From an uncultured Rhodocyclaceae bacterium (GTDB lineage Bacteria; Pseudomonadota; Gammaproteobacteria; Burkholderiales; Rhodocyclaceae), in contig URNG01000076.1 of assembly GCA_900549295.1 (NCBI GenBank), positions 1-15,652 of the forward strand: 15,652 nucleotides of DNA, read 5' to 3'. Both the position numbers and the translations under genes were made by a program. Within the stretch, counting starts at the first letter, position 1, and the number at the start of each line of letters is the position of its first letter. Positions 1 through 13,967 of the stretch are shown in pieces. The notes under the pieces were generated by a model that saw only the letters and a program-made list of their open reading frames with translations, was not told the origin of the DNA and did no database searches.

Positions 1-54
1 AATCGTCCCTACATTCACGTGCGGTTTCGTACGCTCGAATTTTTCCTTAGCCAT
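1..54 (-). CDS. tuf: Elongation factor Tu, N-terminal 18 codons (partial)
   Basis: The first 18 codons read MAKEKFERTKPHVNVGTI, the typical EF-Tu N-terminus of betaproteobacteria. The gene runs off the left edge before the first GTP-binding loop. EF-Tu is the GTPase that carries aminoacyl-tRNA to the ribosomal A site. The ATG at 54-52 is preceded by a strong Shine-Dalgarno (GGAGGG, 61-66) 6 nt upstream. It lies 24 nt after the fusA stop, so it is the last visible gene of the str operon (the tufA position). A second EF-Tu gene ends at the other edge of the window. Identification is confident from family knowledge; whether this copy is intact cannot be seen. Confidence 0.95.
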   Translation of the reverse strand, partial: MAKEKFERTKPHVNVGTI

Positions 55-78
55 TATCGGCCCTCCAATAAACGGTGC

Positions 79-2172
79 TTACTTCTTGTTGATGACAGCC
101 TCGGCGACGTTCTTCGGCGCTTCGGAGTAGTGTTTGAATTCCATCGTGTAGGTGGCGCGACCCTGGGTGAGCGAACGCAGCGAGGTGGCGTAGCCGAACA
201 TTTCGGACAGCGGCACTTCGGCGCGCACTTCCTTGGTGCCGTCCGGCAGGTCGTCCATGCCCTGAACGATGCCGCGACGCGAGGAGAGGTCGCCCATGAC
301 GTTACCCATGTAGTCTTCCGGGGTTTCGACGACGACGGCCATCATCGGCTCGAGCAGCGTCGGGCTGGCCTTCTTCATGCCTTCCTTGAAGGCCATGGAA
401 GCCGCCATGCGGAAGGCGTTTTCGTTCGAGTCCACGTCGTGGTAGGAACCGTCGAACAGGGTGAACTTGATGTCGACCACCGGGAAGCCCGCCAGCACGC
501 CGCTGTTGATGGCGTCCTGCAAACCCTTGTCCACCGCCGGGATGTACTCGCGCGGCACGACGCCGCCCTTGATGGCGTCGATGAACTCGTAGCCCTTGCC
601 GGCTTCGTTCGGCTCGATCTTGAGCCAGACATGGCCGAACTGGCCGCGACCGCCGGACTGCTTGACGAACTTGCCTTCCTGCTCGACCGCTTTCTTGATG
701 CATTCGCGGTAAGCCACCTGCGGCGCGCCGACGTTGGCTTCGACGTTGAACTCGCGCTTCATGCGGTCGACGATGATTTCCAGGTGCAGTTCGCCCATGC
801 CGGAGATGACGGTTTCGCCGGATTCCTCGTCGGTACGCACGCGGAAGGACGGATCTTCCGCAGCCAAACGGCCCAGCGCCAGACCCATCTTTTCCTGGTC
901 GCCCTTGGTCTTCGGCTCGACGGCGACGTGAATCACCGGCTCCGGGAAAACCATGCGCTCGAGGATGACCGGAGCGGAAACGTCGCACAGGGTTTCGCCC
1001 GTGGTGACGTCCTTCAGGCCGACCACGGCGGCGATGTCGCCGGCGCGCACTTCCTTGATTTCATGACGGTCGTTGGCGTGCATCTGCAGCAGGCGGCCGA
1101 TGCGTTCCTTCTTGCCCTTGACGGCGTTCAGGACGGTGGTACCTGACTCCAGCACGCCCGAATAGACGCGGATGAAGGTGAGCTGGCCGACGAAGGGGTC
1201 GGTCATCAGCTTGAAGGCCAGGGCGGAGAATTTTTCTTCGTCGCTGGCGTGACGCACCACTTCCTTTTCGTTGTCATCGACACCGGCCACCGGCGGGATG
1301 TCGACCGGCGACGGCAGGTATTGCACGACGGCGTCGAGCATGCGCTGCACGCCCTTGTTCTTGAAGGCCGAGCCGCACAGCATGGGTTGGATTTCGCAAG
1401 CCAGGGTGCGGGCGCGCAGACCGGCGATGACGTCCTCTTCCGACAGATCGCCTTCTTCGAGGTACTTGTTCATCAGGTCTTCGTTCGCTTCGGCAGCGGC
1501 CTCGACCATGTTGTTGCGCCATTCTTCGGCAGTTGCCTGCACGTCGGACGGGATGTCGCCGTAGTCGAACTTCATGCCTTGCGAAGCCTCGTCCCAGATG
1601 ATCGCTTTCATCTTGAGCAGGTCGACCACGCCTTTGAAACCGTCCTCGGCGCCGATCGGCACCACGATGGGCACCGGGTTGGCCTTGAGGCGGCTGCGCA
1701 TCTGGTCGACCACCTTGAAGAAGTTGGCGCCGGAGCGGTCCATCTTGTTCACGAAGGCCAGACGCGGCACCTTGTACTTGGTGGCCTGACGCCACACGGT
1801 TTCCGACTGCGGCTGAACGCCGCCCACCGCGCAGTAGACCATGCAGGCGCCGTCGAGGACGCGCATGGAGCGCTCCACTTCGACCGTGAAGTCGACGTGC
1901 CCCGGGGTGTCGATGACGTTCAGGCGGTGTTCCTGATAACCGCCGTCCATGCCCTTCCAGAAACAGGTCACGGCAGCCGAGGTGATGGTGATGCCGCGCT
2001 CCTGTTCCTGCTCCATCCAGTCGGTGGTTGCCGCACCGTCGTGCACTTCGCCCAACTTGTGGCTCATGCCGGTGTAGAACAGGATACGTTCGCTGGTGGT
2101 GGTCTTGCCGGCGTCGATGTGCGCCGAGATGCCGAAATTGCGATAACGCTCGATGGGAGTTTTACGTGCCAC
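79..2172 (-). CDS. fusA: Elongation factor G
   Basis: This encodes 697 residues, the usual EF-G length. EF-G is the cytosolic GTPase that drives mRNA-tRNA translocation and, with RRF, ribosome recycling. The G-domain motifs are intact: AHIDAGKT at residues 17-24, RGITI at 59-63, DTPGH at 88-92 (catalytic His92) and NKMD at 142-145. Later domains follow without a break up to the lysine-rich C-terminus. The start is GTG (2172-2170), not ATG; it gives the expected MARKTPIERYRNFG beginning and has a G-rich Shine-Dalgarno (GGGGG, 2181-2185) 8 nt upstream. The gene lies 15 nt after rpsG, so translation is probably coupled. Expression should come from the rpsL promoter. Only one fusA copy is visible. 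Confidence 0.98.
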   Translation of the reverse strand: MARKTPIERYRNFGISAHIDAGKTTTSERILFYTGMSHKLGEVHDGAATTDWMEQEQERGITITSAAVTCFWKGMDGGYQEHRLNVIDTPGHVDFTVEVERSMRVLDGACMVYCAVGGVQPQSETVWRQATKYKVPRLAFVNKMDRSGANFFKVVDQMRSRLKANPVPIVVPIGAEDGFKGVVDLLKMKAIIWDEASQGMKFDYGDIPSDVQATAEEWRNNMVEAAAEANEDLMNKYLEEGDLSEEDVIAGLRARTLACEIQPMLCGSAFKNKGVQRMLDAVVQYLPSPVDIPPVAGVDDNEKEVVRHASDEEKFSALAFKLMTDPFVGQLTFIRVYSGVLESGTTVLNAVKGKKERIGRLLQMHANDRHEIKEVRAGDIAAVVGLKDVTTGETLCDVSAPVILERMVFPEPVIHVAVEPKTKGDQEKMGLALGRLAAEDPSFRVRTDEESGETVISGMGELHLEIIVDRMKREFNVEANVGAPQVAYRECIKKAVEQEGKFVKQSGGRGQFGHVWLKIEPNEAGKGYEFIDAIKGGVVPREYIPAVDKGLQDAINSGVLAGFPVVDIKFTLFDGSYHDVDSNENAFRMAASMAFKEGMKKASPTLLEPMMAVVVETPEDYMGNVMGDLSSRRGIVQGMDDLPDGTKEVRAEVPLSEMFGYATSLRSLTQGRATYTMEFKHYSEAPKNVAEAVINKK

Positions 2173-2187
2173 GTTATATACCCCCGA

Positions 2188-2658
2188 TTAGAAGCGGAAA
2201 TGCGCGAAAGCCTTGTTGGCTTCGGCCATGCGATGCACTTCGTCGCGCTTCTTGACGGCGCCGCCGCGGTTTTCCGCAGCTTCCAGCATTTCGGCGGCCA
2301 AGCGCTGATCCATCGACTTTTCCGAACGCTTGCGGGCGAACTCGCGCAGCCAGCGCATGGCCAGCGCGGCGCGGCGGGCCGGACGCACTTCCACCGGCAC
2401 CTGATAGTTGGCACCGCCGACGCGGCGCGACTTCACTTCGACCATCGGCTTGACGTTACCCATGGCGGCAGCGAAGACTTCCAGCGGGTCCTTGCCGGAC
2501 TTCTGGTTGATGATGCCGAAAGCGCCGTAAACGATGCGCTCGGCAACCGACTTCTTGCCACTCTGCATGACGGCGTTGATGAACTTGGAAACTTCGACAC
2601 TACCGAACTTCGGATCCGGCAGAATATCCCGTTTGGGGACTTCGCGACGACGCGGCAT
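2188..2658 (-). CDS. rpsG: 30S ribosomal protein S7 (uS7)
   Basis: This encodes 156 residues, the normal bacterial S7 length, starting MPRRREVPKRDILPDPKFGS. S7 is a primary assembly protein of the 30S head; it binds the 3' major domain of 16S rRNA and forms part of the E-site and mRNA exit. The basic N-terminal arm and the RRVGGANYQVPVEV beta-hairpin region are present. The ATG at 2658 has an AGAGG Shine-Dalgarno (2666-2670) 7 nt upstream. In E. coli S7 represses the str operon by binding the rpsL-rpsG gap. The gap here is 112 nt and strongly structured, so similar control is plausible but inferred. Confidence 0.98.
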   Translation of the reverse strand: MPRRREVPKRDILPDPKFGSVEVSKFINAVMQSGKKSVAERIVYGAFGIINQKSGKDPLEVFAAAMGNVKPMVEVKSRRVGGANYQVPVEVRPARRAALAMRWLREFARKRSEKSMDQRLAAEMLEAAENRGGAVKKRDEVHRMAEANKAFAHFRF

Positions 2659-2689
2659 AGACTTACCTCTTTATGAACACATTCAGTTG

Positions 2690-2721
2690 AAAAGCCGGGA
2701 CGAAGCAAACGCTTCCCCGGC
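2690..2721 (-). terminator. Terminator-like hairpin between rpsL and rpsG
   Basis: On the coding strand GCCGGG, GAAGC, a GTTT loop, GCTTC, a 2-nt bulge (GT) and CCCGGC form an 11-bp stem (2694-2721) followed directly by TTTT (2690-2693). This is a short-tailed intrinsic terminator shape and could act as a partial attenuator. It lies where E. coli has its S7 translational control site, so it may instead, or also, be an S7 target. A second small stem, GGCCAC/GTGGCC (arms 2728-2733 and 2742-2747), sits just upstream in the same gap. Confidence 0.5.
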
Positions 2722-2770
2722 CCTCTCGGCCACCCATAAGAGTGGCCACTTACTCAAGCCACCCGGATAA

Positions 2771-3148
2771 TCAGGCAGCCTTCGGTCGCTTGGCACCGTA
2801 TTTGGAACGGGCCTGCTTACGATCCTTGACACCCTGCGTATCCAGGGAGCCGCGCACGGTGTGGTAACGCACACCCGGCAAATCCTTCACCCGGCCGCCA
2901 CGGATCAGGATCACGGAGTGTTCCTGCAGGTTGTGGCCTTCGCCGCCGATGTAGGAGATGACTTCGAAGCCATTGGTCAGGCGAACCTTGCATACTTTAC
3001 GCAGCGCGGAGTTCGGCTTCTTCGGAGTCGTGGTGTAAACGCGGGTGCACACGCCGCGCTTCTGCGGGCATTTTTCCAGTGCAGGAACCTTGCTCTTGGC
3101 CTTTTCGGCGACGCGCGGCTTGCGCACGAGCTGGTTAATGGTCGGCAT
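2771..3148 (-). CDS. rpsL: 30S ribosomal protein S12 (uS12)
   Basis: This encodes 125 residues, starting MPTINQLVRKPR and ending KYGAKRPKAA, full length for the family. S12 sits at the 30S decoding centre and controls accuracy. The TTPKKPNSALRK loop (about residues 40-51) and the GGRVKDLPGVRYH segment (84-96) are intact, with lysines at 43, 44 and 88. These correspond to the usual streptomycin-resistance positions, so the sequence looks wild type there. The ATG at 3148 has an AAGGAAG Shine-Dalgarno (3155-3161) 6 nt upstream. It is the first gene of the str operon, about 95 nt downstream of the predicted promoter. Confidence 0.98.
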   Translation of the reverse strand: MPTINQLVRKPRVAEKAKSKVPALEKCPQKRGVCTRVYTTTPKKPNSALRKVCKVRLTNGFEVISYIGGEGHNLQEHSVILIRGGRVKDLPGVRYHTVRGSLDTQGVKDRKQARSKYGAKRPKAA

Positions 3149-3241
3149 ATCAAACTTCCTTCAACAGCCGGGCCTCGGACGAGGCTCGACGGCAATTTTG
3201 TTATCCAAAGCGGAAACAATGATTAGCTTCCGCCGACAAAG

Positions 3242-3278
3242 ACCATAGATTCTATGGTTAATCAACCCCCCGTGTCAA
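3242..3278 (-). promoter_or_regulatory. Predicted sigma70 promoter of the str operon
   Basis: On the coding strand a perfect TTGACA -35 box (3273-3278) is separated by 18 nt from TAGAAT (3249-3254), one mismatch from TATAAT. Transcription would start near 3242, leaving a leader of about 95 nt before rpsL. It is the only near-consensus promoter I recognised in an intergenic region. The -10 box lies inside a 15-bp perfect dyad (3243-3257). The -35 box overlaps the 3' arm of a hairpin formed by the rpoC trailer. Small stems in the leader are GCGGAA/TTCCGC (3210-3215 and 3228-3233) and GCCTC/GAGGC (3172-3176 and 3181-3185). Confidence 0.8.
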
Positions 3279-3291
3279 CGCGACACAGGGG
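3267..3291 (-). terminator. Hairpin in the rpoC trailer, overlapping the str promoter
   Basis: The transcript leaving rpoC can form a 10-bp stem (3282-3291 with 3267-3276, one G-U pair) with a GCGTT loop, beginning 22 nt after the rpoC stop. The sequence after it is GG then TTGATTAA, a poor U-tract, so a strong intrinsic terminator is not supported. It may be a weak terminator or a 3'-end stabiliser, with read-through into rpsL. The -35 hexamer of the str promoter begins inside its 3' arm. Confidence 0.4.
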
Positions 3292-3313
3292 AAGATTTTG
3301 CTGCAAAAGGCGA

Positions 3314-7525
<4,212 letters not shown>

Positions 7526-7529
7526 TTTT

Positions 7530-7546
7530 CAAAACCTCCGGTTTTG
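7530..7546 (-). promoter_or_regulatory. Hairpin containing the rpoC ribosome binding site
   Basis: CAAAACC, a GGA loop and GGTTTTG form a perfect 7-bp dyad just before the rpoC start. The Shine-Dalgarno GGAGG (7535-7539) consists of the three loop bases plus the first two bases of the 3' arm. If it folds, half of the Shine-Dalgarno is paired and half exposed, which could tune rpoC translation. The pairing is visible directly; an effect on expression is inference. A 3-nt loop and mostly A-T pairs make the stem weak. Confidence 0.45.
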
Positions 7547-7547
7547 A

Positions 7548-7626
7548 GTGAAACGTCAAACGTGCAATGTGAAACGCGGCCCCTTGCGGGATGGGTTCGT
7601 TTCACCTTTCACTTTTCACATTTCAC
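7548..7626 (-). repeat. GTGAAA-type imperfect inverted repeat between rpoB and rpoC
   Basis: Two 29-nt arms (7548-7576 and 7598-7626) match as reverse complements at 24 of 29 positions. Each arm is itself a run of heptamer-like GTGAAA units ending in GTGAAACG. The 21-nt spacer holds a small stem, CCC/GGG with a TTGC loop on the + strand (7581-7590). The element starts 4 nt after the rpoB stop and fills most of the rpoB-rpoC gap. It resembles a dispersed intergenic repeat family rather than a terminator, since no U-tract follows. I find no second copy in this window. Confidence 0.6.
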
Positions 7627-7630
7627 CGAA

Positions 7631-11914
<4,284 letters not shown>

Positions 11915-11982
11915 GGTAACTCCGTGAGGATGAAATCAGTGGGGAGAGCGGGCCTGTCGCCGCAGTGCAGAAAATGACAACA

Positions 11983-12040
11983 GGCAAACGCAAAACGGCT
12001 TTCCGTCCGGTAGGACAGAAAACCAGGATTTGCGTTTGCC
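11983..12040 (-). promoter_or_regulatory. Long bipartite hairpin upstream of rpoB, possible RNase III site
   Basis: In the rplL-rpoB gap a perfect 12-bp lower stem, GGCAAACGCAAA with TTTGCGTTTGCC (12029-12040 with 11983-11994), closes an internal loop. Above it is a 9-bp upper stem (12013-12021 with 12000-12008, one G-U) capped by a TACC loop. E. coli has an RNase III processing site in the same gap, and this structure has the right scale to play that role. The fold is visible; the cleavage is inferred from position and shape. Confidence 0.55.
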
Positions 12041-12097
12041 GGATGGCGACTTTTTTCTTGCGTGATGATCGGGCTGCCGTTCGGGGACTACAGACAG

Positions 12098-12126
12098 AAA
12101 AGGGCTGGCAGCCAGGCCGCCAGCCC
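12098..12126 (-). terminator. Attenuator-like hairpin after rplL
   Basis: Starting 14 nt after the rplL stop, GGGCTGGC and GCCAGCCC (12119-12126 with 12102-12109) form a perfect 8-bp GC-rich stem with a 9-nt loop. It is followed by TTTTCTGTCT (TTTT at 12098-12101). This is a classic intrinsic terminator shape with a short U-tract. In E. coli a partial terminator in this gap lowers rpoBC expression relative to the stalk proteins, and the same role is likely here. No promoter for rpoB is evident downstream of it, so read-through must supply rpoBC. Confidence 0.7.
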
Positions 12127-12140
12127 ACAACTTCCTTGGC

Positions 12141-12515
12141 TTACTTGATTTCGACCTTGGCGCCAGCGTCTTCCAGTTGCTTCTTGAGCGCTTCGGCGTC
12201 GGCCTTGGCAACACCTTCCTTGATGGGCTTCGGTGCGCCGTCGACCAAGTCCTTGGCTTCCTTCAGACCCAGGCCGGTCACTGCGCGCACGACCTTGATG
12301 ACTTCGACCTTCTTGTCGCCGGCGGCAGCCAGGACAACGGTGAATTCGGTCTGCTCTTCGGCAGCGGCAGCGCCACCCGCGCCAGCCGGGCCGGCAACGG
12401 CGACGGCAGCGGCGGAAACGCCGAACTTCTCTTCGAACGCCTTGACGAGGTCGTTCAGTTCCATCACGGTCAGGCTGCCAACGGCTTCCAGGATGTCTTC
12501 TTTGCTAATTGCCAT
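12141..12515 (-). CDS. rplL: 50S ribosomal protein L7/L12 (bL12)
   Basis: This encodes 124 residues, the usual bL12 length. bL12 dimers form the flexible stalk of the 50S subunit, which recruits EF-Tu, EF-G, IF2 and RF3 and stimulates their GTPases. The N-terminal dimerisation and L10-binding domain covers residues 1-33. An Ala/Gly/Pro-rich hinge covers about 34-55. The globular C-terminal domain (57-124) has the factor-binding helix IKVVRAVTGLGLKEAKDLV with Ile73, Lys74, Arg77 and Lys88. The ATG at 12515 has TAGGAG (12525-12530) 9 nt upstream. It follows rplJ by 39 nt, fitting coupled synthesis in multiple copies per L10. Confidence 0.99.
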   Translation of the reverse strand: MAISKEDILEAVGSLTVMELNDLVKAFEEKFGVSAAAVAVAGPAGAGGAAAAEEQTEFTVVLAAAGDKKVEVIKVVRAVTGLGLKEAKDLVDGAPKPIKEGVAKADAEALKKQLEDAGAKVEIK

Positions 12516-12554
12516 TTCAATAAACTCCTAATTTCGGTTCGTATGCGGTAAAGA

Positions 12555-13052
12555 TCAAGCGGCGGCGCCTTCGCGCTGCTTGGCCAGGGCGTCGAGCGCA
12601 CGGGCGAAGCCAGCGACCGGAGCCTGCATGACGTAGAGCAGCTTGGACAGCAACTCTTCGCGGCTCGGGACGGAAGCGAGCGCTTGCACGCCTGCCTTGT
12701 CGAGCACTTTTCCGGCATAGGAACCGGCTTTCAGCACCAGCTTGTCATTGGTTTTTGCGAAGTCGTTCAAGACTTTCGCAGCGGCCACCGGGTCGGCGGA
12801 CACGCTGTAGATCAGGGGACCGACCATATGCTCGGCCAAGCCGGCAAATTCGGTTCCTTCCACAGCGCGGCGCACCAGGGTGTTTTTCAGCACGCGCAGA
12901 TACACGCCAGACTCACGCGCCTTCTTGCGCAGCACGGTGAGATCACCCACCTCGATGCCACGGTATTCGGCAATCGCGATCGTCTGGGCATTGGCTACTT
13001 GTGCCGACACCTCAGCCACGACGGCTTTTTTGTCATTCAGATTGAGACCCAC
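12555..13052 (-). CDS. rplJ: 50S ribosomal protein L10 (uL10)
   Basis: This encodes 165 residues, the standard length. L10 anchors the stalk: its N-terminal domain binds 23S rRNA beside L11 and its C-terminal helix carries bL12 dimers. The conserved start (MGLNLNDKKAVVAEV), the AEYRGIEVGDLTVLRKKAR segment and the VLKNTLVRRAVEGTEF segment are present. The C-terminal Ala-rich helix (about 130-165) is the bL12-binding part. The start is GTG (13052-13050), chosen because it gives the family N-terminus and lies 8 nt after a perfect AGGAGG (13061-13066). An ATG at 13060-13058 touches the Shine-Dalgarno and is out of frame. The leader upstream looks like the L10 autoregulatory element. Confidence 0.98.
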   Translation of the reverse strand: MGLNLNDKKAVVAEVSAQVANAQTIAIAEYRGIEVGDLTVLRKKARESGVYLRVLKNTLVRRAVEGTEFAGLAEHMVGPLIYSVSADPVAAAKVLNDFAKTNDKLVLKAGSYAGKVLDKAGVQALASVPSREELLSKLLYVMQAPVAGFARALDALAKQREGAAA

Positions 13053-13080
13053 AGGCCCATCCTCCTTTCAAGTCATAACA

Positions 13081-13098
13081 CGGCGGAAGAATCCGCCG
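13081..13098 (-). promoter_or_regulatory. Stem-loop just upstream of the rplJ ribosome binding site
   Basis: CGGCGGA and TCCGCCG (13092-13098 with 13081-13087) form a 7-bp GC-rich stem with a 4-nt loop, 14 nt upstream of the AGGAGG. It is not followed by a U-tract, so it is not a terminator. It is probably part of the folded L10 leader near the initiation region. A second stem (GCCAAACG/CGTTTGGC; 13128-13135 with 13139-13146, 3-nt loop) lies between it and the L10-binding element. Regulatory roles are inferred. Confidence 0.4.
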
Positions 13099-13164
13099 CC
13101 CCATACGGCGACCTGATCCAGAAGCCTGCCAAACGAACCGTTTGGCAAAAATCCGTTTCGGGAA

Positions 13165-13224
13165 CACCGTCTGCGCAGGTTGCTACTCGATTAAGCCCGG
13201 ACAACAGGCACCTGCGGTCTTTGA
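13165..13224 (-). promoter_or_regulatory. L10 leader (autoregulatory RNA element)
   Basis: The rplA-rplJ gap contains the hallmarks of the conserved L10 leader. A CAAAGACCGCAGGTG strand pairs with ACCTGCGCAGACGGTG to give a lower ACCG/CGGT helix and an upper CAGGT/ACCTG helix. A 6-nt one-sided bulge, CGCAGA (13170-13175), separates them like a kink-turn. The apical part carries GCTTAAT (13190-13196), a motif I recall from this RNA family. L10, with bL12, binds this element to repress rplJL translation. A further stem, GCGCCGGA/TCCGGCGC (13229-13236 with 13251-13258), sits upstream, right after the rplA stop. Confidence 0.75.
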
Positions 13225-13269
13225 CGATGCGCCGGACACGCGAAAACGCATCCGGCGCCCCAAAGTCTG

Positions 13270-13965
13270 TCAGCCGGCCAGAGTTGCCTGGTCGACGCGA
13301 ACGCCCGGCCCCATGGTGGCGGAGACGGCGATCTTCTTGAGATATTGCCCCTTTGACGAAGCCGGCTTGGCCTTGCTCAAGGCATCAACCAGTGCCTTGA
13401 AGTTGGTTTCCAGTTGCTCGACCGTAAAGGAAGCGCGGCCCAGCGTGGCATGCACGATGCCGGCCTTATCGGTGCGGTACTGCACCTGACCCGCCTTGGC
13501 GTTGTTCACCGCAGTGGTGACATCCATGGTCACAGTGCCGACCTTCGGGTTCGGCATCAGGCCGCGCGGGCCGAGAATCTGGCCCAACTGGCCGACGATG
13601 CGCATGGCGTCTGGCGTGGCAATGACGATATCGAAATCGAGCTTGCCGGCCTTGACGTCGGCAGCCAGATCGTCGAAGCCGACCACGTCGGCACCGGCGG
13701 CCTTGGCAGCCTCGGCCTTGTCGCCCTGGGCGAACACGGCAACGCGCACGCTCTTGCCGGTACCGGCCGGCAGGACGACGGAGCCGCGCACCACCTGATC
13801 GGACTTGCGCGCATCGACGCCGAGGTTGACGGCGATGTCGATCGACTCGTCGAACTTGGCGGTTGCGGTTTCCTTGGCCAGGGCCAGGGCTTCCTGCAGC
13901 GGGTAGAGCTTCTGCGGCTCGACCTTGGCTTGCAGGGCTTTTTGTTTCTTCGTGAGCTTGGCCAT
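13270..13965 (-). CDS. rplA: 50S ribosomal protein L1 (uL1)
   Basis: This encodes 231 residues from the ATG at 13965, typical for L1. L1 forms the mobile L1 stalk that helps move deacylated tRNA out of the E site. The protein starts MAKLTKKQKALQAKVEP, and the signature GQILGPRGLMPNPK lies at 128-141. The reading frame stays open upstream of this ATG, but that part overlaps rplK and has no family similarity. The Shine-Dalgarno GGAGGG (13975-13980) lies inside the end of rplK, 9 nt from the start, and only 2 nt separate the genes, so translation is coupled. In E. coli free L1 represses this pair by binding the rplK leader; that is inferred here. Confidence 0.98.
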   Translation of the reverse strand: MAKLTKKQKALQAKVEPQKLYPLQEALALAKETATAKFDESIDIAVNLGVDARKSDQVVRGSVVLPAGTGKSVRVAVFAQGDKAEAAKAAGADVVGFDDLAADVKAGKLDFDIVIATPDAMRIVGQLGQILGPRGLMPNPKVGTVTMDVTTAVNNAKAGQVQYRTDKAGIVHATLGRASFTVEQLETNFKALVDALSKAKPASSKGQYLKKIAVSATMGPGVRVDQATLAG

Positions 13966-13967
13966 GA

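Noticed and set aside
583..860. Possible drug-resistance changes in RpoB, S12 or EF-G
   Set aside because: The key rifampicin positions in RpoB (Asp591, His601, Ser606) and the streptomycin lysines of S12 (43, 88) are wild type. For EF-G I saw nothing unusual but did not compare every known position.
1249..2676. A 475-codon plus-strand open frame opposite fusA and rpsG
   Set aside because: It is antisense to two intact conserved genes and has no domain signal.
13053..13269. A possible separate promoter for rplJ in the rplA-rplJ gap
   Set aside because: E. coli has one in this area, but I found no -35/-10 pair with acceptable spacing here. The sequence is better explained as the L10 leader RNA.
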